A DNA stretch of 64,000 bases from assembly GCA_023150275.1 (NCBI GenBank), contig JAKLLG010000001.1:248001-312000 (forward strand), given 5' to 3'. The translations under genes and the position numbers were made by a program. Of the stretch, positions 32,788 through 40,995 are shown piece after piece. The DNA comes from Rhodocyclaceae bacterium (lineage in GTDB: Bacteria; Pseudomonadota; Gammaproteobacteria; Burkholderiales; Rhodocyclaceae). Each line of letters opens with the position of its first letter. The stretch's first letter is position 1. The notes beneath the pieces are model-generated. The model made no database searches. It saw nothing but the letters and a program-made list of their open reading frames with translations, and was not told the origin of the DNA.

Positions 32788-33168
32788 TCAGTCGAACTCG
32801 ACGACCGAAAACTGGATATCCGCGCCGTGCTTGACCACTTCCTTCACAGCGCAGCTGGCAATCTCGTCGAGAATCTCACCGCGCGCGGCGGCTTCGATGG
32901 TAGCTGGGAAGCGGACGCTGGTGACGAGCTTTTCCGGCAGCAGTGGATTACCGGGCCGGACAACCGGCTTCACATCAATGGCGATACCTGCGTCGGAGAT
33001 GCCAAGGCGATGGCAGGCCTTCTTCGCAAACACGCCGGCGCAGCCGGCCAACGCGCCGTAGAAGGCTTCGAGCGGATTGGGCAGCGAGCCATCGACGGCG
33101 TAGCTGATCGTATGCTTGCGATAGGCGACGTCGATGCGGGCCCCGGGCTGGAGTTCAACGGTGAACAT
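32788..33168 (-). CDS. OsmC family protein
   Basis: A 126-aa OsmC/Ohr-fold protein with the two reactive Cys that reduce organic peroxides (AGCAGVFAKKACHRLG and IASCAVKE). ATG at 33168 follows CAGGAG; the longer frame upstream has no support. It belongs to the short OsmC-like group without a dedicated regulator beside it. Its stop is about 90 bp from the patatin stop (convergent). Confidence 0.85.
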   Translation of the reverse strand: MFTVELQPGARIDVAYRKHTISYAVDGSLPNPLEAFYGALAGCAGVFAKKACHRLGISDAGIAIDVKPVVRPGNPLLPEKLVTSVRFPATIEAAARGEILDEIASCAVKEVVKHGADIQFSVVEFD

Positions 33169-33257
33169 GGCCTGACTCCTGAAATCTGATTGAGCCCGCC
33201 AATTATAAGCAATCGCTAATGTAGCTGCCAGCCAGCGCTGGACCGCTGCGGCCGCCA

Positions 33258-34622
33258 CTACGTTTCCAGATCCGGATATTCCGCAAGTCGCTTCCATAAG
33301 GTTGTTCGTGAAATACCGAGCAAGCGCGCGGCTTCTGCCTTGTTTCCGCCGGCCGCCTGCAAGGCATCGCGAATCACCTTTTGTTCATCTTCCGGTTTCG
33401 TCGAAGCGGAGAGGCGGCCACGTCGTTGGAACGTCACCGGATGCACCGCTGCAGGCAGCTGGCTTGCCTTTAGTTCAGACGGCAGATGCTCCTCGCCAAG
33501 GAGCGGCCCGTCAGACTGCACCACCGAGTATTCGAGCGCATTGAAAAGCTGGCGCGCGTTGCCTGGCCAATCGTAGTTTTCCAGCAGGCGCATGGCGCCT
33601 GGCGACATCCGCAGCTGCGGACGCTGGTAGCGCTCGGAAAGCGTCGCCAGCATCTTCACGACGAGCAACGGCACGTCTTCGCGTCGCTCGCGCAGCGGCG
33701 GCACGGTAAGCGGCAGCACGCGCAGTCGATAGTAAAGATCCTCACGGAAAGTGCCGTCACGCACCATTGCCGCCAGGTCGCGATGTGTTGCCGCAATGAT
33801 GCGCACGTCCACACGCCGGGCCTCGTTTTCACCGACACGCACAACCTCGCGTTCCTGCAAGACCCGCAGCAGCTTGACCTGCGTGCTCGGAGATATCTCG
33901 CCGATTTCGTCGAGAAAGAGGGTGCCGCCATGCGCAGCCTCGAAGCGCCCGGCGCGGGCGCTCACAGCACCAGAGAAGGCACCCCGCGAATGGCCGAAGA
34001 GTTCAGCTTCCTGCAGCCCTTCCGGAAGTGAAGCGCAGTGCACCGCGATGTAGGGGCCGTCGGCGCGTGTCGAGTTGTCGTGCAATGCGCGCGCAACAAG
34101 CTCCTTGCCGACGCCGCTTTCGCCCGTGATCAGTACGTTTGCGTCGCTCGCCGCGGCGCGCAGGATCCGTTCGTAGAGTGTTTGCATGACGGCGCTGCGC
34201 CCGGTGAGGCCGCCCAGTTGCCATTGCTCGCGCACTTCCGCCTCCAGCTCCACCTCACGCGAGCAGTCACGCAGGATGATCACGCAATGCACCTTGCCAT
34301 CGTTCGGGCCAACCAGCATCGCCCACATGCGCACTGCCCGTTCTTTTCCATCAGGGCCGGTAACGGTGATGTCCTGGATCGTTCTGTCTTCGCCTTTTGC
34401 GGGAGTCAGCGAGCAACGGCCTGAGTGCTGGCATCGCCGCGCGCACGGCGTATTCGGAAAGAGCGATGGGCAGAGCCGTCCGACCAGCGCACTACTGTCC
34501 GGATGATTCAGAAGCCGACTGGCGGCCTTGTTGATGGCGAGTATTCGCCGCTCGGCATCGAGAAACAGAACGCCTTCTTCCAGCGCATCAAGGAAATCTT
34601 CGTAAAGCATCAGTTCGGGCAT
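33258..34622 (-). CDS. Sigma-54-dependent enhancer-binding protein with Cys-rich PAS domain
   Basis: 454 aa. Residues 1-130 are a PAS-like sensor with a Cys cluster C51, C60, C64, C70 (C-x8-C-x3-C-x5-C, with H66), which could hold a metal, Fe-S or redox switch. The AAA+ domain has Walker A G167ESGVGKE174, Walker B GGTLFLDEIGE and the sigma-54 contact loop as GAFSGA (214-219) rather than the usual GAFTGA. A Fis-type HTH ends the protein (NKAEAARLLGISRTTLWKRL). It is divergent from the sNOR cluster with a sigma-54 promoter, and so is its likely activator. Confidence 0.92.
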   Translation of the reverse strand: MPELMLYEDFLDALEEGVLFLDAERRILAINKAASRLLNHPDSSALVGRLCPSLFPNTPCARRCQHSGRCSLTPAKGEDRTIQDITVTGPDGKERAVRMWAMLVGPNDGKVHCVIILRDCSREVELEAEVREQWQLGGLTGRSAVMQTLYERILRAAASDANVLITGESGVGKELVARALHDNSTRADGPYIAVHCASLPEGLQEAELFGHSRGAFSGAVSARAGRFEAAHGGTLFLDEIGEISPSTQVKLLRVLQEREVVRVGENEARRVDVRIIAATHRDLAAMVRDGTFREDLYYRLRVLPLTVPPLRERREDVPLLVVKMLATLSERYQRPQLRMSPGAMRLLENYDWPGNARQLFNALEYSVVQSDGPLLGEEHLPSELKASQLPAAVHPVTFQRRGRLSASTKPEDEQKVIRDALQAAGGNKAEAARLLGISRTTLWKRLAEYPDLET

Positions 34623-34653
34623 GGCGGTGACCGTTTGTTGTGGCGGCCACGCA

Positions 34654-34701
34654 GTTTAGCAAGGCGTTCAGCTAAACGTCAATATGAACGTTCAACTGAA
34701 C
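34654..34701. promoter_or_regulatory. Palindromic upstream activator sites between EBP and sNOR cluster
   Basis: Several overlapping dyads: GTTTAGC (34654-34660) pairs with GCTAAAC (34671-34677); GTTCAGCTAAAC (34666-34677) and GTTCAACTGAAC (34690-34701) are near-identical elements 24 bp apart; TGAACGTTCA (34685-34694) is a perfect palindrome. They lie 64-111 bp upstream of the sigma-54 promoter, normal for enhancer sites. The half-site looks like GTTYA. Confidence 0.7.
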
Positions 34702-34764
34702 AATTCGACATATGCGATGGGTTTATAAAAACCGTAACTAATTGTTATGTTTATATATTTTATG

Positions 34765-34780
34765 TTGGCACGAGTTTCGC
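34765..34780 (+). promoter_or_regulatory. Sigma-54 (RpoN) promoter of the sNOR cluster
   Basis: TTGGCACGAGTTTCGC carries the -24 element TTGGCAC and the -12 element with GG (34767-34768) and GC (34779-34780) exactly 10 bp apart. It lies 62 bp upstream of the first gene and on its strand, next to a gene for a sigma-54 activator. Confidence 0.85.
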
Positions 34781-34842
34781 TTACAAGCTCAGCGCGGAGA
34801 TAACTTCGCAGCAAACCATCACTCAACAAACAAGGAACGATC

Positions 34843-35172
34843 ATGAAAAAACTCTTTGCAATTGCCCCAGCCATTCTCGCCACCGCTTTCCTGGCACCGG
34901 TTGCCGAAGCCGTCCCGGCAACCACCATCAAGCAGATTGGCGCCGCATCGGAGCAGCGCGTCGAACTCACCAACGCCGGCAAGCATGCTCTGAAGATTGT
35001 TGCGCGCACCGGCTACGACCGCCAGCTATGGGAATTCAATCCGCACGATAACAACATCGTCGAACTGTTTGTCGCGCCCGGGAAATCGGTTGAGGTGAAT
35101 GGGCCTTACGCCGTCTATGAATATGTCGAAACAACACCCTTCGTCGATCCATTCCAATACACCGGCAATTGA
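34843..35172 (+). CDS. Hypothetical secreted protein, first gene of the sNOR cluster
   Basis: 109 aa, family not recognised. Signal peptide MKKLFAIAPAILATAFLAPVAEA; the mature 86 aa has no Cys and appears beta-rich, with a Tyr/Phe-rich end (YAVYEYVETTPFVDPFQYTGN). RBS AAGGA. Being first after the sigma-54 promoter, it should be made at high level. A periplasmic partner of the NO reductase is possible but only by position. Confidence 0.75.
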   Translation: MKKLFAIAPAILATAFLAPVAEAVPATTIKQIGAASEQRVELTNAGKHALKIVARTGYDRQLWEFNPHDNNIVELFVAPGKSVEVNGPYAVYEYVETTPFVDPFQYTGN

Positions 35173-35267
35173 TGGAAGTGGCGACAGCTGGCGTCGTTGT
35201 TCGACGTCAGCCTCCGACGACCCCAACCCCAACCCGAAGTAACGATAACGAATTGAAAGGAACTGCC

Positions 35268-35690
35268 ATGAAACTCCTGTCACGCACGCTCGCAGCGCTG
35301 CTCGCCTCCCTCTCGCTCGCGGCCCCCTTGTACGCACAAACCCACGCCACTGGTGACGAAATCGGCGCGTCCTTTTTGCGAATGCTCGAACCGGTACCGG
35401 CCGATCGGCTCGACAAGGTTCTTGCGGCAAACCGCGTCGACCCGCTCGTAGAGCATCTGACGCGCAAGCTCTTTGCCGAGGTCACACCGAAAGCTGCTTA
35501 CGCGGCGACTAACCGGATCGAGCAGATCCACGCCGCGCTTCCTGCCGATACGCTCACGTTCAGCTTCCAGCGCATGCTGAGGCAGGGGGAGCCCGCATCC
35601 GGCACCGAGCACCACTACGCCGAGCGCCCCGCCGATCCGCTGGTCGATGCGCTGGTGGCAACGTTGTTTCGAGACACCCCGCGCGACTGA
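35268..35690 (+). CDS. Hypothetical secreted protein, second gene of the sNOR cluster
   Basis: 140 aa, family not recognised. Signal peptide MKLLSRTLAALLASLSLAAPLYA. The mature part is helical and contains two similar segments, (GASFLRMLEPVPADRLDKVLAANRVDPLVEHL and LTFSFQRMLRQGEP...ADPLVDALVATLF), suggesting an internal repeat. No Cys in the mature part and no heme motif. ATG at 35268 follows GAAAGGA. Confidence 0.72.
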   Translation: MKLLSRTLAALLASLSLAAPLYAQTHATGDEIGASFLRMLEPVPADRLDKVLAANRVDPLVEHLTRKLFAEVTPKAAYAATNRIEQIHAALPADTLTFSFQRMLRQGEPASGTEHHYAERPADPLVDALVATLFRDTPRD

Positions 35691-35738
35691 CGGCTTGGTC
35701 CGCTGCCGCGAACAATTCAAAGGGGAACAGGAGGAATC

Positions 35739-36275
35739 ATGTTGCAACACATTGTCTGGACCATCTCGCTCGCGCTGATGATGCTCGTCGCCTTCGGCTG
35801 GAGCTTCGTGATGCTGCGCTCCGGCATCCGCGAGGAGGAATTCGCGCCGCTGCAGAAACGCGCCTACCGCCTGCGTACGCGTCTTTTCTGGGGCCTCGTC
35901 GCCCTCTTCGGATTGCCAATGTTGTACACGCTGTTCGACCTGCCCTACGACGCCCTGCGCCCCGCCGAGGGCGCCGGCGCCGTGCAGGAGGTGAAGGCAA
36001 CCGGCTACATGTGGCGCTGGGAAGTCAGTACTGAAGAACTCGAAGCCAATCGCCCGGTTGTCTTTCAGGTGAGCAGCGGCGACGTCAACCATGGCTTCGG
36101 CATTTACGACCCGGACATGAAGATCGTTGCACAGACGCAGGCGATGCCGGGCGTGACCAACACGATCCGCCACACCTTCACGCGCCCCGGTGTCTATCGG
36201 GTGATGTGCCTGGAGTATTGCGGTGTCGCGCACCACAACATGGTCGCCGAACTGAACGTCAAGGAAAGGAGCTGA
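35739..36275 (+). CDS. norS: CuA-containing subunit of sNOR-type heme-copper NO reductase (NorS)
   Basis: 178 aa with two membrane helices (about 5-27, 47-65) and a periplasmic cupredoxin domain. The complete CuA site is visible: H118 (NHGFGIYD), then C157-L-E159-Y-C161-x3-H165-x2-M168. It accepts electrons from cytochrome c or cupredoxin and passes them to NorY. Order and type match the norS-norY-senC-orf1 cluster described in ammonia oxidisers. Three bp separate it from norY. Confidence 0.85.
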   Translation: MLQHIVWTISLALMMLVAFGWSFVMLRSGIREEEFAPLQKRAYRLRTRLFWGLVALFGLPMLYTLFDLPYDALRPAEGAGAVQEVKATGYMWRWEVSTEELEANRPVVFQVSSGDVNHGFGIYDPDMKIVAQTQAMPGVTNTIRHTFTRPGVYRVMCLEYCGVAHHNMVAELNVKERS

Positions 36276-36278
36276 ACC

Positions 36279-37766
36279 ATGGCCGACTACAACTATGTCG
36301 CCCCGCAGGAGCATGCCACGAAGGGTGGCGTCCTCGCCTACCTGCTGACCACCGCCGCCGTGTTGCTGCTGATGATGCTGTTCGGCCTCGTGATGCGCGC
36401 CGAGCAGGCACAACTGATCTCGATCGGCGCCAATGCCTTCTACCAGTTGATGACGCTGCACGGCGCCGGCATGGTCGGTATCGCCGGCATTGCCGGGGCC
36501 GCGATCATGTGGCACTTCCTCGGGCAGTACGTCAGGCTGTCGACCACGGTCCTCTACGCCAACCTCGCGCTCTTCCTCGTCGGTGTTGCCATGGCGATCG
36601 GCGCCGTGTTCATTGGCAACTTCCACGGTGCGTGGACGTTCCTCTTCCCGCTCCCGGGGAATTCGATGGGATTGTGGAGCAACGAAGCCGCGGCCACCTT
36701 CCTCGCCGGCATGCTGGTGCTCGGCACCGGTTTTCTGCTTTTCCAGCTCGACATCGCCCGTGCACTGATCGCCACCTATGGCGGCCTCGGTCGCGCGCTC
36801 GGCTGGCCGCAGCTCTTCGGTCACGACGACGGCAAGGCGCCGCCGCCGACCGTGGTTGCGAGCGCGATGGTGACAGTGGTGAACATCGTGGCGCTGGTGG
36901 TCGGTGCGAGCATCCTCGCGATGATGCTGGTCAATCTGTATTACCCGGAGTTCGCGATCGATCCGCTGCTCGCCAAGGGGATGATCTACTTCTTCGGCCA
37001 CGTCTTCATCAACGCGACGATTTACATGGCGGTGATCGCCGTCTACGAAATCCTGCCGCGCTACACGCACCGGCCGTGGAAGGCGAACAAGATATTCCTG
37101 CTCTCGTGGAACTGCTCGACGCTGATGGTGATGTTCATCTTCCCGCACCACCTGCTGATGGACTTCGCGTTCCCGAAGTGGATGCTGGTGATGGGGCACG
37201 TGATTGGTTACCTGAACACCTTTCCGATCCTGATCGTCACCGGCTACGGCGCGCTGATCCTCGTCTACCGCTCGGGCATCGTCTGGGACATGGCCTCGCG
37301 CCTGCTCGCGGTGTCGATGCTCGGCTGGGCCGCGGGCGCCATGCCCGCCTTCATCGACGGCACGATCCGCGTGAACTACATCATGCACAACACGCTGTGG
37401 GTACCGGGCCACTTCCACACCTACCTGCTGCTCGGCATGGTGGCGATGGTGTTCGGCTTCATGTACTACGTGACAAAGCCGGCTGCACAGCATAAGGACG
37501 CGCTGATCGACCGCCTCGCCTATTGGGCCTATGTTGTCGGTTCCTTCGGCTTCGCGCTGGCCTTCCTCTACGCCGGCAAGGAGAGCGTCGCCCGTCGTTA
37601 CGCCGAGCATCTGCCGGCCTGGGTGCCCTACGACCGTATCGGCACGGCGTTCGCGACACTTGTCGTCGGTGCAGCGCTCGTCTTCGTCGGCCGCTTCATT
37701 GCTCGCCTCGCCCACGCCCGCAGCGCCCATCTGCGCGCACCGGCACCACTGGGAGTGGCGGCGTGA
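36279..37766 (+). CDS. norY: Heme-copper oxidase-family catalytic subunit, sNOR type (NorY)
   Basis: A 495-aa, about 12-helix subunit I homologue. Heme and copper ligands: H61 (LHGAGM), H241, H290-H291 (FPHHLLMDF), H378 and H380 (GHFHTY). The usual cross-linked Tyr four residues after the first CuB His is N245 (GHVFIN), so it is not a normal O2 reductase. It also lacks the Glu of cNOR/qNOR (HLWVE). Together with the CuA subunit this fits sNOR, which reduces NO to N2O. GTGA overlap with senC. Confidence 0.82.
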   Translation: MADYNYVAPQEHATKGGVLAYLLTTAAVLLLMMLFGLVMRAEQAQLISIGANAFYQLMTLHGAGMVGIAGIAGAAIMWHFLGQYVRLSTTVLYANLALFLVGVAMAIGAVFIGNFHGAWTFLFPLPGNSMGLWSNEAAATFLAGMLVLGTGFLLFQLDIARALIATYGGLGRALGWPQLFGHDDGKAPPPTVVASAMVTVVNIVALVVGASILAMMLVNLYYPEFAIDPLLAKGMIYFFGHVFINATIYMAVIAVYEILPRYTHRPWKANKIFLLSWNCSTLMVMFIFPHHLLMDFAFPKWMLVMGHVIGYLNTFPILIVTGYGALILVYRSGIVWDMASRLLAVSMLGWAAGAMPAFIDGTIRVNYIMHNTLWVPGHFHTYLLLGMVAMVFGFMYYVTKPAAQHKDALIDRLAYWAYVVGSFGFALAFLYAGKESVARRYAEHLPAWVPYDRIGTAFATLVVGAALVFVGRFIARLAHARSAHLRAPAPLGVAA

Positions 37767-38377
37767 AAATCGTTCGCCGCGATCTGTTTGCCACGCTGGT
37801 GGTGGCGGTGCTCGGCACCGCCACCCTGGCGTGGGGCAGCGACGGCTTTTCCGCCTTCACCGCGGAAACCGCCCGTCGGCAGCAGGTACTGCGCGCGCCG
37901 CGCGCACTGCCGACGGCGGTGCTCGAGGATCAGGACGGCCGTCGCCTGACGCTGCAGGATTTCGCCGGCAAGCGGGTCGTCGTCGAGTTCATCTACACAC
38001 GCTGCGATTCGGTCTGCCTGACGCTGGGAACGGCGTTTCGCCAGATCCATCAGCGGCTGCCGGAAGCGGCGCGCGACAGCGACATCGTGCTGCTCAGCAT
38101 CAGCTTCGACCCGCAGCGCGACGATCCCGCCGCGTTGCGCAGCTATGCTGGTCGCTTCGGCGCCGATGGCGAAAGCTGGCGCGTCGTGCGTCCGCTTGCG
38201 AGCGACGATCTTCCCGCCCTGCTCGCCGCCTTCGGTGTCGTCGTCATCCCCAATGCGCTGGGCGGCTTCGAACACAACGCGGCGCTGCATCTGGTCGGCC
38301 GCGACGGACGCCTCTCCGAGATCCGGGATCTTGCCGCCGTCGATGCCTTCCTTGCCGATCTGGAGGCACGCACATGA
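37763..38377 (+). CDS. senC: SCO1/SenC family copper chaperone
   Basis: 204 aa. N-terminal anchor (about 8-27) then a thioredoxin-like SCO domain with the copper site C-x3-C (TRCDSVCLT) and distal His (GFEHNAALHL). It should metallate the CuA centre of NorS. GTG start overlaps the norY stop (GTGA), indicating translational coupling; the stop overlaps the next start (ATGA). Confidence 0.9.
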   Translation: MKIVRRDLFATLVVAVLGTATLAWGSDGFSAFTAETARRQQVLRAPRALPTAVLEDQDGRRLTLQDFAGKRVVVEFIYTRCDSVCLTLGTAFRQIHQRLPEAARDSDIVLLSISFDPQRDDPAALRSYAGRFGADGESWRVVRPLASDDLPALLAAFGVVVIPNALGGFEHNAALHLVGRDGRLSEIRDLAAVDAFLADLEART

Positions 38378-39003
38378 ACGCCCGGTATTGGCTCGCGCTA
38401 CGCCGAAAGCCGGGGATGTTCCCAGCGCTGCTGGCGCTCTGGGGTCTGCTCGCGCTGCCGCCTGTCCGCTACTGGCTGGAGGCGAGCATGACGCGACACA
38501 TGATCGTGCAGATGCCGCTGCTCGTCGCCATCGGCAGCGCGCTCGCACACAGCTTGTCGCGCCAGCAACGCTGCCGGATCGTTGCGGCGGCGGGCGGCCC
38601 GTTGGCGCTGCTGACCCTGGCGAGTTTCGCCTCGACCTACTGGATGATGCCGCGCGCGCTCGATCTCGCCGTCGCCAGCGGCGCCGCTGATGCCGTGAAG
38701 TTCGTGACCCTGCCACTTCTGGTCGGGCTGCCGCTGGCGCTCGCCTGGCGACCGCTCGGGGTGCTCGGCCGTGGCTTTGTGTGGACCAACCTGATCAGCA
38801 TGCTCGTCTTCATCGGCTGGCTGTATATCGCGGCGCCACTGCGCGTCTGCAACAGCTATCTGGTCGACGACCAGGCGCGCGCCGGCTGGTGGATGGTCTA
38901 CGCGGCCGCAGGCATCTTCGCGACCTGGCTGGGCGCGCTGTTCGTCGGCAAACCTCCTGCCACGGTCGATACGCCATGTGCGGCGGGCTACCCCGCAATT
39001 TGA
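38374..39003 (+). CDS. Membrane protein, sNOR cluster orf1-type
   Basis: 209 aa with about six hydrophobic helices, starting after a basic N-terminus. The position after senC corresponds to orf1 of norSY-senC-orf1 clusters; the sequence relation was not testable here. Probably a cofactor-insertion or accessory membrane subunit. The start is fixed by the ATGA overlap with senC. The C-terminus is short and cytosolic (KPPATVDTPCAAGYPAI). Confidence 0.7.
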   Translation: MNARYWLALRRKPGMFPALLALWGLLALPPVRYWLEASMTRHMIVQMPLLVAIGSALAHSLSRQQRCRIVAAAGGPLALLTLASFASTYWMMPRALDLAVASGAADAVKFVTLPLLVGLPLALAWRPLGVLGRGFVWTNLISMLVFIGWLYIAAPLRVCNSYLVDDQARAGWWMVYAAAGIFATWLGALFVGKPPATVDTPCAAGYPAI

Positions 39004-39028
39004 ACGGTATCTTGGGAAAGGATCGGAC

Positions 39029-39841
39029 ATGGACTACCTCAACCCCTCGCAACTGATGGCCGAAATCGAAACCGCCAGCAAAAAGAAGGCCGGGCTGGCA
39101 CTAACGCCGATGCTGCTCAAGGGTTTTCTCTCCGGCGCGCTGCTCGCCTATGCCACTGCCTTCGCCTTCAAGGTATCGATCGGCCTGCCGGCGGGCCTCG
39201 GTGCACTCGTCATGGCGGCGGTGTTTCCGGTCGGCTTTGCGATGATCGTGCTGCTCGGGCTTGAACTCGCAACCGGCAACTTCGCGGTGCTGCCCTTCGG
39301 CCTTGCACGCGGCACTTGCAGCGCCGGCGGCATGCTGCGCAACTGGGGTGCGGTCTACTGCGCCAATTTTCTTGGCTGTGCGTTTGTCGGCGCCTTGCTC
39401 GCGTTCGCGCTGACCGAAGGCTTCAGCGAAGACGCCGGCGCGCTTGGCGAGCGTATTGTCGCGGTGGCGACAAGCAAGACGCTGATCTACGCCCACGCCG
39501 GCGCAGCCGGCTGGATGACGGCTTTCGTCAAGGGTGTTCTCTGTAACTGGATGGTCGCACTCGGCACCGTACTCGGCCTCGGTTCGACTTCCGCAACCGG
39601 CAAGATCGCGTCAATCTGGCTGCCGGTGTCGACCTTCTTCGGGCTGGCCTTCGAGCACTCGGTGGTCAACATGTTCGTCATCCCGACCGCGATCCTGCTC
39701 GGCGCCGGCATCACGGTCGGCGACTGGCTGTGGTGGAACCAGTTGCCGGTCACGCTCGGCAACCTGATCGGCGGCGCCGTGCTGACCGGGCTGCTGCTAC
39801 ATTTCGGTCACCCGGCCGGCAAGGCTCAGGCCGCCCATTGA
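39029..39841 (+). CDS. Formate/nitrite transporter family channel
   Basis: A 270-aa FNT-family pentameric channel with six helices. Conserved features: KGFLSGALLAYATAFAF, LELATGNFAVLP, a helix-5 region GVLCNWMVALG, and the gating His in FEHSVVNMFVIP. In an NO-reduction cluster, nitrite (or formate) transport is likely. ATG at 39029 follows GGGAAAGGAT. Whether it is NirC- or FocA-like cannot be told. Confidence 0.88.
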   Translation: MDYLNPSQLMAEIETASKKKAGLALTPMLLKGFLSGALLAYATAFAFKVSIGLPAGLGALVMAAVFPVGFAMIVLLGLELATGNFAVLPFGLARGTCSAGGMLRNWGAVYCANFLGCAFVGALLAFALTEGFSEDAGALGERIVAVATSKTLIYAHAGAAGWMTAFVKGVLCNWMVALGTVLGLGSTSATGKIASIWLPVSTFFGLAFEHSVVNMFVIPTAILLGAGITVGDWLWWNQLPVTLGNLIGGAVLTGLLLHFGHPAGKAQAAH

Positions 39842-39870
39842 AACTGTCCCTTCTCTATCAAGGAGTCACG

Positions 39871-40632
39871 ATGAACCACCCCGATTTTTCCCTGGACGGC
39901 AAGGTTGCCGTCATCACCGGCGCCAGCAGTGGCATTGGACACGCGCTCGTCGAGCGCTATCTTGCCGCCGGCGCGCGCGTCGTCGCATTGGCGCGCAACG
40001 TGGCGCCGCTCGATGATCTCGTCGCGGCACATACCGACCGCCTTCTCGCCGTCGCCGGCGATGTGACCCGTGCCGACGATCTGCAGCACCTCGTCGAAAC
40101 CACCGTCGCCCGTTTCGGCGGGGTCGATGTACTGATCCCGAACGCCGGCGTCGCGCGTGTGTTGACCTTCGCCGACAGCACGCGCGAAGCGTTCGAAACG
40201 CAGTTCGCGGTAAACTTCTTCGGCGCCGCCGAAACTGTCCGCCGCTTCCTGCCGTATCTGCGGCGGGGCGCCTCGGTGCAGTTCGTCACCACCTTTCTGA
40301 CACAGGTCGGCTTTCCCGGGCTGGCCATCTACAGCGCCAGCAAGGCGGCGCTGAAGTCGCTGACGCAGACGCTCGCCGCCGAGCTAGCGCCGCAGGGCAT
40401 ACGCGTGAACGCCATCGCCCCCGGCCCGATCGCGACACCGCTGTGGGGCACCGTCGGCCTGCCGGAGGCTGCATTGAAGTCCGTCGCCGCAGGCATCAAT
40501 GCCCGTCACCTCACCGGCGAGTTCGGCCGCCCCGACGACATTGCCGCGACCTCGCTGTTCCTCGCCTCCCCCGCCGCCGGTCACATCTTCGGTCAGGAGA
40601 TCGTGGTCGATGGCGGTTATACGGTCGGCTGA
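39871..40632 (+). CDS. Short-chain dehydrogenase/reductase (FabG-like)
   Basis: A 253-aa classical SDR: TGASSGIG cofactor loop, NAGV, YSASK catalytic pair, and a C-terminal VVDGGYTVG. The catalytic Ser region reads FVTTFLTQ, so Thr may replace the usual Ser, which is unusual. The substrate is unknown. RBS AAGGAG. Placed between the FNT channel and the Fe-S assembly gene in the same transcription direction. Confidence 0.85.
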   Translation: MNHPDFSLDGKVAVITGASSGIGHALVERYLAAGARVVALARNVAPLDDLVAAHTDRLLAVAGDVTRADDLQHLVETTVARFGGVDVLIPNAGVARVLTFADSTREAFETQFAVNFFGAAETVRRFLPYLRRGASVQFVTTFLTQVGFPGLAIYSASKAALKSLTQTLAAELAPQGIRVNAIAPGPIATPLWGTVGLPEAALKSVAAGINARHLTGEFGRPDDIAATSLFLASPAAGHIFGQEIVVDGGYTVG

Positions 40633-40638
40633 ACGGCA

Positions 40639-40968
40639 ATGACAAGCGCCATCGATCCCGACCAGATACGCGGCGTGCTGCGGCGCGTAGTCGATCCCGA
40701 GGTCGGCATGAACATCCTCGATCTCGGGTTGATCTACCGCATCGATCACGAAGCGACGCCCGTGCTGATCGAGATGACAATGACCTCGCCGGCCTGTCCT
40801 ATGAGCGAAATGATCCTCGACGACATCCAGCACGAATGGGCCGTTGCCTTTCCCGACGAACCGGCGCCGGACGTGCGCCTTGTCTGGGAGCCCCCCTGGG
40901 ATCCTTCGAAAATGTCGGCACAGGGCAAGCAGCATTTCGGCTGGACGCCCGAGGCGAACGAAAACTGA
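40639..40968 (+). CDS. Metal-sulfur cluster assembly factor (MIP18/DUF59 family)
   Basis: 109 aa with the MIP18 motif DPEVGMNILDLGLIY and the conserved Cys in TSPACPMSE. Family members (SufT, PaaD) help mature Fe-S proteins. In this cluster it may repair Fe-S centres damaged by NO (inference). It starts six bases after the SDR stop. Confidence 0.88.
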   Translation: MTSAIDPDQIRGVLRRVVDPEVGMNILDLGLIYRIDHEATPVLIEMTMTSPACPMSEMILDDIQHEWAVAFPDEPAPDVRLVWEPPWDPSKMSAQGKQHFGWTPEANEN

Positions 40969-40995
40969 TTCCCCCCCAACGAAAGGAGCATCACC

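Noticed and set aside
35280-37730. 816-aa antisense ORF opposite norS-norY
   Set aside because: Composition is dominated by His, Arg, Glu and Asp as in shadow frames; norS and norY have full metal sites on the other strand.
36279-37766. Ordinary cytochrome c oxidase subunit I
   Set aside because: The cross-linked Tyr position is Asn (GHVFIN), and the gene order norS-norY-senC-orf1 fits sNOR.
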